Source: Hydrocarboniphaga sp. (GTDB taxonomy: Bacteria; Pseudomonadota; Gammaproteobacteria; Nevskiales; Nevskiaceae). From it: a DNA stretch of 64,000 bases. Of this stretch, positions 18,640 through 27,246 are shown in pieces. Position 1 is the stretch's first letter, and each line of letters opens with the position of its first letter. The stretch lies in assembly GCF_028291725.1 (NCBI RefSeq), contig NZ_JAQGNT010000085.1:1-64000 (forward strand), in the 5' to 3' direction. Under the pieces are notes generated by a model. That model made no database searches. It was not told where the DNA came from and was given only the letters and a program-made list of their open reading frames with translations. A program made the translations under genes and the position numbers.

Positions 18640-18954
18640 CTAAGGGTGATAATCGGAGGAGGTTTCCGGGAGCGAAGCCAGTCCCGCGGCGGTCAGCGAC
18701 GAGCGCAACTGTTCGTCGGAAACCCAGCCTTGTTTTCCCTCGCTGGTGCGGACCTTGTACCAGCGGGCCCGGCGCTTGATCACGCTCACCTGCTGGCCGT
18801 GCTCGGCGATATCGTGAATCGGATAACGCTCGTCCGGAGCGGTGTGCAGTTCGACGAAGGGCACCAGGATTTCAACCGAGGGATAGTCCTCGGCCTGGGC
18901 GGCCAGCGGCAGCAGCCCGCAGCAGACCCAGATCCACCATCGCAGATAGCTCAA
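18640..18954 (-). CDS. Secreted SH3-like domain protein
   Basis: This 104-residue protein has a tryptophan-rich signal peptide cleaved near AQA-ED and one bacterial SH3 domain (VELHTAPDERYPIHDIAEHGQQVSV, then KVRTSEGKQGWVS). SH3b domains in the periplasm often bind peptidoglycan or proline-rich strands. The start is TTG at 18954, preceded by AGGGA. It is the first gene of the long operon, 10 nt before the barrel gene. Binding to the proline-rich AgmX spacer or to the cell wall is an inference. Confidence 0.82.
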   Translation of the reverse strand: MSYLRWWIWVCCGLLPLAAQAEDYPSVEILVPFVELHTAPDERYPIHDIAEHGQQVSVIKRRARWYKVRTSEGKQGWVSDEQLRSSLTAAGLASLPETSSDYHP

Positions 18955-19426
18955 TCGACGTCCCTATTTCTGAGGAGTCCGCCCAGCGGCGGAATCGCGA
19001 ATAATCTAGCAAGCAAGACTTGCTCGCCGGTTAATGACCAATATTGAAGCCGGGTCTCCGACAGCGGCTTTACGCACAAGGTTTCAAATCGACGAAAGGA
19101 TTCCAGTCGTCGAGGGGCGGGACACGAGCCCCCGTAAACAAAAAGATAAACAAAAAGCGATCACGAATAAGGGGCAGCCCTCACCTGAACGCCCCATCGG
19201 AAAATTATCTTTTGGGGCCCGGCTCCCTCATGCGGCGCGGGCGCGTTGTTGGGGTGCAAATAGGTCAGTCATTCGGGTCCTATTAGAATCAGTCGCTTGC
19301 TAAATGTCGAGGGTGCCTGCGAATCCAGGCATTGTCGCATTGTCTGAGTGCTTTTTGCCCATTCTAATTGAGTTCGCGAATAGGGGGAGCCAACAAGCCA
19401 GAGGTGGACCGGTAAGATGCGCGACG
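18955..19426. other. AT-richer non-coding region at the edge of the catabolic block
   Basis: This 472-nt gap lies between divergent genes. It is visibly richer in A and T than its surroundings, especially 19135-19170. It holds a short inverted repeat AAGCAAG/CTTGCT near 19010 and GGGGC/GCCCC arms near 19170-19195. No convincing gene or tRNA was found. Promoters for the SH3-led operon and for the DUF488 gene must lie here. Confidence 0.6.
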
Positions 19427-19912
19427 ATGAAATCTCCCCGCTATCTCTACACCGCCGGCTACGAGGGTATGACCTCGGAGGCCTTCATCAGCCGGCTAAA
19501 GGCGGAGGGGGTTAAAACGCTAGTGGACGTCAGAGAGCTGCCGCTCTCCCGGAAGGCCGGGTTCTCTAAAACTGCGTTGTCTAAACTGCTCGCAGATCGC
19601 GGTATTGCCTATGTCCACATGCCCACGCTTGGGTGCCCCAAGGCGGTCCGCGATCGGTACAAGGTCGACGGAGACTGGAAGCGGTACACCGTGTCCTTCA
19701 TGGCTCACCTCGCTACCCAGCGCGCGGCGCTGGCCGAACTGGCAAAGATCGGCAGCGTGACGACTGCTGCCCTGATGTGCTTTGAGGCTGACTACACTCG
19801 ATGCCATCGCACCTATGTGGCTCGGGCGGTGAGCCAGGCGGGCGCTCTGCCGGTGGCACATATCACGGCCCGAATAGTGATCCCTGAGCTTGCTCGCCGA
19901 GCTGCAGCTTAG
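19427..19912 (+). CDS. DUF488 domain protein
   Basis: This 161-residue protein matches the DUF488 family: YTAGYEGM near the start, then LVDVRELPLSRKAGFSK, a central YVHMPTLGCPKAVRDRY, and a late cysteine-bearing segment MCFEADYTRCHR. That arrangement is typical of the family, whose function is not established although it is often seen near mobile or defence regions. ATG 19427 is chosen because upstream codons are low quality. It stands at the border of the catabolic block with no operon partner. Confidence 0.85.
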   Translation: MKSPRYLYTAGYEGMTSEAFISRLKAEGVKTLVDVRELPLSRKAGFSKTALSKLLADRGIAYVHMPTLGCPKAVRDRYKVDGDWKRYTVSFMAHLATQRAALAELAKIGSVTTAALMCFEADYTRCHRTYVARAVSQAGALPVAHITARIVIPELARRAAA

Positions 19913-19969
19913 GTGGATAAATCAAGCTGACGATCAGCCCCCGATCCGGGAACCGGTGGATGGTCCCCA

Positions 19970-21325
19970 TCAGGAAACCATTGCCATAAGTTCATTGAAA
20001 GTAGTCAGCTTGACCCTTGGTCTTGACAACCTAAGGCCTTCGGCCCGCTCGGTCATGTCGATCCGTTGCCAGTCGGCAAACGAAGTTGTGGACGTAGTGC
20101 GCTCGGCGAATTTTGTCAGGGTGGTCTTTGCGTCGAGCGTCCCCTGGCGAGGTAGCGCGGCGGACTCAGCGTCGGCCATAAGTGCCTCGACGCAATCACG
20201 CGCACACTTCTTGTTGCTGCCGATGATTCCCTGCGGACCGCGCCGTATCCATCCAGTCACATAGGCTCCGGAAACCGGATTGGGGCCGTCCATCACGCGC
20301 CCGCACTGACTCGGTACCACGCCTCGGGCCTCGTCGAACGGCAAGCCCGGTAGAGATCGACCTCGATAACCAACTGCGGCCAACACCATTCCGGTGGTCA
20401 GAACTTCATTGCCCGCATCGGGATTGCTTGTCGGCGCGATGCGTATGCCTTCGACTCGGTTGTCGCCGATGAGAGCAACGGGAGATGTATGGAACCGCAG
20501 AACGATGCGCCGGCTGCCGCTGCGACGAGTCGCGAGCAGATGCTTCAATACCTGCATTTTCTCTGCGCTGCCCGGGCCGCAAGCCAGCACGGCCCTCGCT
20601 GCGTTCTCGTCTTCCACGACGATCGCGGTGTCGGGCAAGTCGCCGAGCTCTTCCAGTTCGGGGAAGTTGTACGCGGCGTCTTCGGGGCCGCGGCGACCGA
20701 GGATCACGACCTCACGAACCTGGCTGCGAGCCAGCGCCTCCAGCGCGTGGGCGGCGATGTCCGTTCTGCGCAATTCGTCCACCGGTTTGAGCAGGATTCG
20801 CGCGACGTCCATGGACACGTTGCCATTGCCGATGATCACCGCGCGTTGGCTGCGCAGGTCGAACGGCAGATGGCTGAAATCGGGATGGCCGTTGTACCAG
20901 CCCACGAAACGGCGTGCCGAGCTGCAGCCCGGCAAATCTTCGCCGGGGATGCCGAGCCGCCGTTCGCCATCGGCGCCGAACGCATAGATCACGGCGTCGT
21001 ACCAGTGCGACAGTTCTTGGGTGGTAACCGACTCGCCCACGTTCACGTTGCCGATGAAACGGAAGCCCGGACGGTGTGCGATCGCGTCGTAGACCCGGCT
21101 CATCTTTTTCTTGTCGGGATGATCGGGCGCCACGCCGCCGCGGATCAGGCCCCAGGGCGTGGGTAGGCGGTCGAGCACATCCACCTCGATGGGCCGGTTC
21201 ACGCGTTTGATCAGTCGGCCTTGCATGAAAGTACCCGCCGGATTCTCGAGCAGATGACCGGCCGCATACATGCCGGAAGGTCCACTGCCGACGATGGCGA
21301 CTCTCAGGGGGCGTTGCTCAGCCAT
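19970..21325 (-). CDS. FAD-dependent ferredoxin-NADP reductase (adrenodoxin-reductase/FprA type)
   Basis: This 451-residue flavoprotein transfers electrons between NAD(P)H and ferredoxin. It has an N-terminal FAD motif VGSGPSGMYAAGHL, the RGGVAPDHPDKK segment and the NADP motif IGNGNVSMDVARIL of adrenodoxin reductase and mycobacterial FprA, and a late GRRGPEDAAYNFPELEEL. ATG 21325 is used; an upstream frame start at 21412 adds unrelated residues overlapping the ferredoxin. It overlaps the ferredoxin gene by 8 nt. It probably reduces, or is reduced by, that ferredoxin for the molybdenum enzyme, the AlkB-like hydroxylase, or both. Confidence 0.9.
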   Translation of the reverse strand: MAEQRPLRVAIVGSGPSGMYAAGHLLENPAGTFMQGRLIKRVNRPIEVDVLDRLPTPWGLIRGGVAPDHPDKKKMSRVYDAIAHRPGFRFIGNVNVGESVTTQELSHWYDAVIYAFGADGERRLGIPGEDLPGCSSARRFVGWYNGHPDFSHLPFDLRSQRAVIIGNGNVSMDVARILLKPVDELRRTDIAAHALEALARSQVREVVILGRRGPEDAAYNFPELEELGDLPDTAIVVEDENAARAVLACGPGSAEKMQVLKHLLATRRSGSRRIVLRFHTSPVALIGDNRVEGIRIAPTSNPDAGNEVLTTGMVLAAVGYRGRSLPGLPFDEARGVVPSQCGRVMDGPNPVSGAYVTGWIRRGPQGIIGSNKKCARDCVEALMADAESAALPRQGTLDAKTTLTKFAERTTSTTSFADWQRIDMTERAEGLRLSRPRVKLTTFNELMAMVS

Positions 21326-21596
21326 CGATGGGCTCCGCGCTTTGAACGTGGAAGTACTCGGCGTTGATCCGCGCGTAGTGCACCCACTTCGCTGGCAATT
21401 GATCGTGGGCAAAGATCGCCGTCACGGGACATGCTTCCTCGCAGGCGCCACAGTCCGTGCATTTTCCTGGGTCGATGTAGAGCTGCGCGGCCTTGTCGAA
21501 GCCGGATTCGTCTGGCATCGGATGGATGCAGTCGACCGGACAAACCTCCACGCAGGAGTAATCGGCCACGCAGGGCGCTGCTACGACGTAAGGCAT
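21318..21596 (-). CDS. 7Fe-type ferredoxin (FdxA-like)
   Basis: This 92-residue protein holds Cys9, Cys15, Cys19 and Cys23 in the first half (SCVEVCPVDCIH) and Cys46, Cys49, Cys52 and Cys56 in the second (CTDCGACEEACP). The Cys that would complete a second [4Fe-4S] site near position 12 is absent, as in Azotobacter FdI-type ferredoxins, so one [3Fe-4S] and one [4Fe-4S] cluster are likely. It is sandwiched between and overlaps both the molybdopterin enzyme and the reductase genes, making it their probable electron shuttle. Confidence 0.9.
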   Translation of the reverse strand: MPYVVAAPCVADYSCVEVCPVDCIHPMPDESGFDKAAQLYIDPGKCTDCGACEEACPVTAIFAHDQLPAKWVHYARINAEYFHVQSAEPIDG

Positions 21597-23851
21597 GAGA
21601 CGCTCGCCTCCAATGCTTTCAATGAACGGATGCGCACCGCGATTCCATTGACCGTGGCATTGCCGCTGGGCAGATCGGTGGAGTCGACGCGATTGCTGGT
21701 CAGGCGGTTGTAGCCGGCGCCGCCCACGGCCACGGCTCGGTTCCAGGTGCCGGTGTGTCCCCAGCCTTGAGGGAGTGCAACGCTGCCGGGCATCATCTCT
21801 TCGCTGACCCGAGCCGCCGGCACGCGAATTTGGCCGTAGCGCGAGGTGATCTCGACCGGGTCGCCATCCTCAATGCCGAATCGCGCCGCATCGTCGGGAT
21901 GAATGCGCAGGCGTTGCACGCGATCGCCGACGATCAGCTTCGGGATATTGTGCAGCCAGGTGTTCTGCGTCCGCAGTTCGCGCAGGCTGATCATGCTCAG
22001 CGGATATTGCGCATCCACCTCGGTATTGAATGCCAGCAGCCGCCTCATCTCATCGCGGATCAGCGCGTGGTCGAGCTGGACCTTGCCACCCTTGGTGAAG
22101 ATGCGCTTCTTCAGAATTCCGGTTGGCACACTGTCGGCGAGTTTGACCGCACCGTTGTTGTCCATGAGCTTCTTGCGCGTCAAGCCGCTCGGGCGCAGGC
22201 CGTACCAGTCGCCTTCGGGGCCCGTGCGTAGTCCGACGTCCATCAGGAAAGAAGGCGTGGCTCGCAGGCCGAGCTTGCCCAGCATCTGGGCGCCAGGGAA
22301 ATCGGCGGGGACGATGCCGATCCGCCTGCAGATCTCGTCCATGATCCACGAGTCGTCACGGGTGTCGCCGCGTGGGGCAACGGTCGGCCCCACCCACTGT
22401 GCGTGCGGCACGCCCGAATGCGATTGCGTGAATATCGGAAAGCCTTCGCGCTCGATCCAAACCGTAGGCGGCAGGATGTAATGCGCCAGGCGGCTGGTTT
22501 CCGTCATGTAGACGTCCTGCGAGATGAGCAGGTCGAGCTGTTCAAAAGCGTCGCGCAACTCGTCGGCGGCGGGGCTGCTGGTCACGGGATTGGCGCCAAT
22601 GACCATCATCACACGCAACCGCCCCTTGCCGGGCGTCATGATCTCGCGCGGGATGCTCACCACCGGGGAGGTACCGGCCACTTCGGGGAACTGGTCGACG
22701 CGGGTCCGCCAGCGATCGTATCCGGTGCTCTTCGTGCGATGCATCATGGTTTCAAGATCGATGAACGGTCGTCCGAAGCACCAGCCGCCGGGCCGGTCCA
22801 GATTGCCGGTAACGATGTTCAGCGCATCGAGAAAGTACTTGCCGAGAGACGCAAACGGGCCGATCGACATGCCGCAACGTCCATAGGCGCAGGCCGATTT
22901 CGCCGCTGCGAAATCGCGGGCCAACTGCCTGATCTGATCGACCGGGATGCCGGCGACGCTCGCTGCGCGCGACAGCTCCAGCGACGCCAGAATATCCGGC
23001 AGTATCTCGTGCCCGGAAGTCTGTGTCCGCAGCGCCTCCATGTCGGCAAGACCTTCGTCGAAGATCACCTTGAGCAGCGCCGCCAGCAGCCAGACGTCGC
23101 CATTGGGCCTGATCGGAATGTGCTCGAACAACACCGCTGTTTCACTGCGCCGTGGATCGACCACCACGACACGTCCGCCGCGCTGCGTGACTTCCACCAT
23201 GGTGTCGCGGAAGCGGCCGATGTTGGCCATGCTGCCGTGCGACACCGCCGGGTTGGCGCCCAGGCAGAGCATGAAGTCGGTGCGCACGATATCCGGAATC
23301 GGATTGAGGAAGTTGCTGCCGTAGAGCAGCTGGCTGATCAGCCAATACCCGTTGATGTCGATGGAGGCGGCGCTGTACAGGTGCTTGGTCTTGAGCGCGC
23401 CGGCCATTCCGAACAGGTTGAGGAAAGCACCGAAGTTCCAGGCCACCGAGTTGCCCTGGTAGAGACCGATCGACTCGGTTCCGTGCTCGGCGATGATGGC
23501 ATTCATCCGCGCTCCGATCTCGTCGAGCGCTTGGTCCCACGACACTTTCACGAAGCTGCCGTCGGCTTGCCGCTTGAGCGGATGCAGCAGGCGATCCGGG
23601 TCGTCGCGAACCGCCGAGAAGGCAAGACCTTTGGCGCAGGCGAACCCGCGGGTATTGGGATGATCGGGATCCGGCCGAAGACTCAGGATGTCGTCGCCGC
23701 GGACCGTCGCCTCGAGTCCGCAAGAGCCTTCACAAACGCCGCAGAAGATTTTCTTTCTGATGGTCGCGGGTTCGGCGGCGGTGATCGTCGCTGCGCCAAC
23801 GGCGGCCTGCTTTGTGAGCGATCTTTCTGTCGGCAACTTCTGGCTCGACAT
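21581..23851 (-). CDS. Molybdopterin (bis-MGD) oxidoreductase with N-terminal [4Fe-4S] site
   Basis: This 756-residue protein belongs to the DMSO-reductase superfamily. The N-terminal domain binds a [4Fe-4S] cluster through Cys37, Cys40, Cys44 and Cys72 (FCGVCEGSC ... CAKG). The molybdopterin domain follows (YQGNSVAWNFGAF, VVVDPRRSETA, LNIVTGNLDRPGGW), and the C-terminal dinucleotide-binding domain includes RIHPDDAARFGIEDGDPVEI. No Tat signal is present, so it is cytoplasmic. ATG 23851 is chosen over upstream codons. Unlike respiratory members it has no NrfC or membrane subunit but is coupled to a ferredoxin and its reductase. The substrate is unknown. Confidence 0.9.
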   Translation of the reverse strand: MSSQKLPTERSLTKQAAVGAATITAAEPATIRKKIFCGVCEGSCGLEATVRGDDILSLRPDPDHPNTRGFACAKGLAFSAVRDDPDRLLHPLKRQADGSFVKVSWDQALDEIGARMNAIIAEHGTESIGLYQGNSVAWNFGAFLNLFGMAGALKTKHLYSAASIDINGYWLISQLLYGSNFLNPIPDIVRTDFMLCLGANPAVSHGSMANIGRFRDTMVEVTQRGGRVVVVDPRRSETAVLFEHIPIRPNGDVWLLAALLKVIFDEGLADMEALRTQTSGHEILPDILASLELSRAASVAGIPVDQIRQLARDFAAAKSACAYGRCGMSIGPFASLGKYFLDALNIVTGNLDRPGGWCFGRPFIDLETMMHRTKSTGYDRWRTRVDQFPEVAGTSPVVSIPREIMTPGKGRLRVMMVIGANPVTSSPAADELRDAFEQLDLLISQDVYMTETSRLAHYILPPTVWIEREGFPIFTQSHSGVPHAQWVGPTVAPRGDTRDDSWIMDEICRRIGIVPADFPGAQMLGKLGLRATPSFLMDVGLRTGPEGDWYGLRPSGLTRKKLMDNNGAVKLADSVPTGILKKRIFTKGGKVQLDHALIRDEMRRLLAFNTEVDAQYPLSMISLRELRTQNTWLHNIPKLIVGDRVQRLRIHPDDAARFGIEDGDPVEITSRYGQIRVPAARVSEEMMPGSVALPQGWGHTGTWNRAVAVGGAGYNRLTSNRVDSTDLPSGNATVNGIAVRIRSLKALEASVSCLTS

Positions 23852-23911
23852 CGCGTTACTCCTCACTGATTTTATATTTCGATAATCGCTGCGGCCCCTC
23901 ATCAAGACCGT

Positions 23912-23932
23912 CGGAAGTCACTTGAACTTCCG
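23912..23932. promoter_or_regulatory. Short inverted repeat upstream of the Mo-enzyme gene
   Basis: CGGAAGT (23912-23918) and ACTTCCG (23926-23932) form perfect 7-bp arms with a 7-nt gap. The site is about 60 nt upstream of the Mo-oxidoreductase start. The layout fits a dimeric regulator site; the protein is not known. Confidence 0.4.
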
Positions 23933-23973
23933 ATGAACGGCATCTTGCACTGGTCTAATGGATGTGGCAACGT

Positions 23974-23993
23974 ATGATTCACCGGTAAATCAT
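23974..23993. promoter_or_regulatory. Candidate MarR operator O1 (20-bp near-palindrome)
   Basis: ATGATTCACCGGTAAATCAT reads as its own inverse complement at 18 of 20 positions. Its core TTCACCGGTAAA matches TTCATCGATAAA of the site just upstream of the first marR gene. It lies in the divergent region of the Mo-enzyme and TonB-receptor operons, so a single bound dimer could act on both. Confidence 0.55.
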
Positions 23994-24156
23994 CTTTGTT
24001 AAAACAACAAACGGATTTGTCGGCGTGCCGCAACGCAACATTAAAGTCGGTGTGTAGGTCGGTCTCTCCGTCGAATCCTAATAGGGTTGATGAGTGGCCC
24101 TATAAATAATCTGGCACCCGATCGGGATGCTGGCGAAAGTGAGAGGAGAGCAAACG

Positions 24157-24177
24157 ATGACAACGACAAAGACATAA
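24157..24177 (+). other. Tiny frame with strong ribosome-binding site (6 codons)
   Basis: GAGGAGAG lies 7 nt before an ATG followed by codons for MTTTKT and a stop. The ribosome-binding site is stronger than that of many real genes here. It may be the start of a gene lost to a later rearrangement or a leader peptide; sequence alone does not decide. Confidence 0.3.
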
Positions 24178-24399
24178 CTCGATAGACCGCCTCTGAACGC
24201 GGTCCATGAGTTTTGGAAATTCATTTCTATTCGAAGCAGATCTTATCTGCAGTGGTGGCGGCTGCCCTTCGCAAGGCTCAGTCCGAAACTTGGGCTCATA
24301 ACGGCACGGCGTGAATAGCCGGACGCGGCCGCATTTTATCAACCGGACGGTTAGCTCCTGATAGTGAATCAACCAAGTGCAATGGATAGGGGAGCATCA

Positions 24400-24522
24400 G
24401 TGAGAAGAGCAATACGTCTAGCGCGGGCAACAGGCTTGGCCGTTCCGGCAATGACGTCTGCATCGCAGCGAACAACTTTCCCGGATAGCAGCGTCGCACC
24501 GGCGACTCAGCGCGCCGATTAA
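24400..24522 (+). other. Short frame with signal-like N-terminus (40 codons)
   Basis: A GTG preceded by GGGGAGC begins a 40-codon frame, MRRAIRLARATGLAVPAM and onward, stopping at 24522. The start resembles a secretion signal but the rest is short and featureless. It may be the remnant of a gene before the TonB receptor or chance. Confidence 0.25.
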
Positions 24523-24614
24523 GGCAGCGCTTGCGATCGGCCGTCGGCCTGCTTGGGTTGTTCGGCAATTATTTAAAAAGCTATTGATCTGAATTGGCAG
24601 GAGAGAAGGGAGAC

Positions 24615-27167
24615 ATGAAGAACATAGTGCGATTGATGTTGGCCTGTGGTGCAGCGATTCCCGTGATGCCGGCTTATGCGCAGATGGAAACCCCGCCCGC
24701 CGAGGCCGCCACTACTCAGCCCGGAACACCCGATCCGACAGCGGCCGATTCTGCACCGGCGCCGGAAACGACGACCGCCTCCGATGCCGTGCCCGAGGCT
24801 ACTGCGCCCGTGGGCACTGCCATCTCTGTTACTGCCGAAGCTGCGCCCGCCGGGGCTGAAGCATCCGGCAGTGGCAACCGTCTGATCGAAGAGGTCATCG
24901 TGAGCGCCCAGCGCCGCGACGAGAGACTCCAGGACGTGCCGATCTCGGTGCAGGCATTCACCGGCGAAAAGCTCGACGCGCTCGGTGTCAAGAAGGTCGA
25001 GGACTTGCCCGCCCTCACGCCCGGCCTCGTGCTGCAGAACAAAGCGGGCTATACCGTTATCTTTATGCGCGGAGTGGGCACGGACGCCTTCCTGCCCTCG
25101 GCTGACCCGAACGTGCCGGTGTACGTCGACGGCATTCCGCAGCTCTCCGGCCAGGGTGCCGCAAACGTTCTGGGGCGCCTACAGCGCGTGGAAGTGCTCA
25201 AGGGGCCGCAGGGCACGTTGTTCGGTCGCAACTCCACGGGCGGCGCAATCTCGTTGACGACGCCCGACCCCCAGGGCGCCTTCGGCGGCGATGTCACGAC
25301 CGAGTTCGCCAACTACGACACTTTCAACACGAGTTTCTTTTTGAATGTGCCAGTCAGCGAGCAATTCGGCGCCACCCTTTCCGGATACTCCAATCGCAGC
25401 GACGGCTACTACCGGAACGTCGCCGGCCCGATAATCGACACCTTCCAGCGTGGCGCGCGCACCAAGCTGGTGTGGAATCCCACGGACCAGCTCACGATCT
25501 CGGCATTTGGCGTCTATGGTGAGCAGTCGGATCCGCTGTCGCTCACGACCAAACTGACGCGGCCCGCGCCCCTGCTGTCCTTGGGCGGCATTCTCTTGCC
25601 CAAGGATCCGACGCCCAGAGCCCGGTCTGTGGCGCAGGATCTTTCCGGCGGCGACGCACTGATCAACTTCAGCTATGGCGGTAGCGCGGACTGGAAGTTG
25701 GATGCGATCGAATTGAAGGCTCTGGGCTCGATCCAGAGGCTCAACATTTCGTTTGCACAGTGGGACTTCGACAGTACTGACCGGCCGCTGATAACGTTCT
25801 ACACCGACAATCAGTTCCAGGAGCAGAAGACCGCCGAAATCCAGTTACTGTCGAACGAGGGCACGCCTTACAGCGAGTACTTTTCGTTCGTGGCGGGCGC
25901 CTTCTATCTCACGGGCAACGGCGGCTTCCCTAGCCTGCAGCTGCAAGTCGGCGGCGCCAATGGTTTCGGCGATCTGCCTGCCGCGATCCTCGGATTTCCG
26001 GGCTTCGCCGCTGCGTTCACGACTCCCTTGAACGCGGCGCTGGCCGGGGTAGGGCTCGCGCCGATCGCGGGGCTCACAGGCCCCACCACGCTGACGGCGG
26101 GCGGTATCCTTTCGACCGAATCGCTGTCGGGCTACTTCCAGGGCACGCTGAATCTGCAGAGCACCTTAGACCTGAGCACCAGGCTCAACCTGACTCTCGG
26201 CGCGCGTCTCGACCAGGAAACCCGCGGCCTCCATGGGGGGCGTCTGGGCATCATACTGCCGCCGAACAACCCGCACAGCGACCGTATCCAAGACCAGACG
26301 ACGCTGCTCACGTTCCCGGTGCCTGACGTCTCGGCGACGCAGGTTCCGCTGCGGGCTGCGCTGAACTGGTTCCCGGTGGACGATACGCAGCTCTACGCCT
26401 CGTTCGCGCGCGGCTTCACGTCGCCCACTTACAACACCATCAACTTCTTCACGCCGCCGGACCAGGTGAAGGCGTCGCGGGTGGACAACTTCGAAGTCGG
26501 CGCCAAGACGCAGCTGTTCGATCGCACGCTCACGCTGAACACAGCGGCCTTCTACGTCAACGAGTACGAACTGCTGACGGCTTTCCTGTCGGTGACCTCG
26601 GGCGGTGTCGTGCGCTTCGCCAATGCTCCGAAAGCGCGCATCTACGGCGCCGAGTTCGATTCGACCTGGCAAGCGCTGCCCGAAATCGACCCGGGCCTGG
26701 CGTTCACCGCGAGCGGCGCCTTCCTCAAAAGCAAGTACGTGAGTTTCCCCGATGGCCGCGGTTTCGACACGGCCACGGGCCTGTCGTTCGGTCCGGGCTC
26801 ACCGCTGCCGGCGCGGGACTTTTCAGGCAACCGAATCGTCAACACGCCGACCTTCACCTCCAGCGTGGGAGTGAACCAGGCCATCAACTTCGGCAACAGC
26901 AGCGTGGAGCTTGCGGCCAACGCGAATTACAACTCGGGCTACTACAACACGCCGCAGCAGGAGAAGCTCTATGCCACCAAGGCCTATACGCTGGTCGATA
27001 CCCATGTGAGCTATTTCTACACGCCCTGGGGTATCGAGCTGACGGGCTTCGTCAGAAATATTTTTGACGAGAGCTACACGTCGTCCCGCTACGCGGCTGA
27101 CTTCGGTGTGCTGGACACCCTCAATGCACCCAGGACCTATGGCGCGCACGTCAAGGTGACGTTCTAG
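24615..27167 (+). CDS. TonB-dependent receptor
   Basis: This outer-membrane active transporter has 850 residues. The signal peptide ends near AYA-QM and is followed by an unusual Ala/Pro/Glu/Thr-rich linker of about 65 residues. A TonB-box-like EEVIVSAQRR and a plug domain come next (DVPISVQAFTGEKL, LQRVEVLKGPQGTLFGRNSTGGAI), and the 22-strand barrel ends in an aromatic-terminated strand (GAHVKVTF). This receptor type is abundant in degraders of large or hydrophobic compounds. ATG 24615 is chosen because AGGAGAGAAGGGAG precedes it. It heads the outer-membrane group with the OmpA protein and is probably the substrate importer. Confidence 0.92.
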   Translation: MKNIVRLMLACGAAIPVMPAYAQMETPPAEAATTQPGTPDPTAADSAPAPETTTASDAVPEATAPVGTAISVTAEAAPAGAEASGSGNRLIEEVIVSAQRRDERLQDVPISVQAFTGEKLDALGVKKVEDLPALTPGLVLQNKAGYTVIFMRGVGTDAFLPSADPNVPVYVDGIPQLSGQGAANVLGRLQRVEVLKGPQGTLFGRNSTGGAISLTTPDPQGAFGGDVTTEFANYDTFNTSFFLNVPVSEQFGATLSGYSNRSDGYYRNVAGPIIDTFQRGARTKLVWNPTDQLTISAFGVYGEQSDPLSLTTKLTRPAPLLSLGGILLPKDPTPRARSVAQDLSGGDALINFSYGGSADWKLDAIELKALGSIQRLNISFAQWDFDSTDRPLITFYTDNQFQEQKTAEIQLLSNEGTPYSEYFSFVAGAFYLTGNGGFPSLQLQVGGANGFGDLPAAILGFPGFAAAFTTPLNAALAGVGLAPIAGLTGPTTLTAGGILSTESLSGYFQGTLNLQSTLDLSTRLNLTLGARLDQETRGLHGGRLGIILPPNNPHSDRIQDQTTLLTFPVPDVSATQVPLRAALNWFPVDDTQLYASFARGFTSPTYNTINFFTPPDQVKASRVDNFEVGAKTQLFDRTLTLNTAAFYVNEYELLTAFLSVTSGGVVRFANAPKARIYGAEFDSTWQALPEIDPGLAFTASGAFLKSKYVSFPDGRGFDTATGLSFGPGSPLPARDFSGNRIVNTPTFTSSVGVNQAINFGNSSVELAANANYNSGYYNTPQQEKLYATKAYTLVDTHVSYFYTPWGIELTGFVRNIFDESYTSSRYAADFGVLDTLNAPRTYGAHVKVTF

Positions 27168-27246
27168 TCCGCAGGGATGGGATAAATACTACTGGCGTCG
27201 CTCGTATCCAGCGAGATCGAGAGATGCCCAAGGGAAGAGAATCGAC

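Larger units (their letters stand above)
23852..24614. other. Divergent control region between the Mo-enzyme operon and the TonB receptor
   Basis: This is about 760 nt without an established gene. It contains the inverted repeat CGGAAGT/ACTTCCG at 23912-23932, the 20-bp near-palindrome at 23974-23993, and a near-palindrome AATCCTAATAGGGTT at 24074-24088. Two tiny frames with ribosome-binding sites (24157-24177 and 24400-24522) are noted separately. Promoters for both directions should lie here. A 90-codon minus frame at 24296-24568 has no coding signature. Confidence 0.6.

Noticed and set aside
24296-24568. 90-codon minus frame in the TonB receptor upstream region
   Set aside because: No ribosome-binding site, no family-like pattern and it lies in a region with candidate operators.
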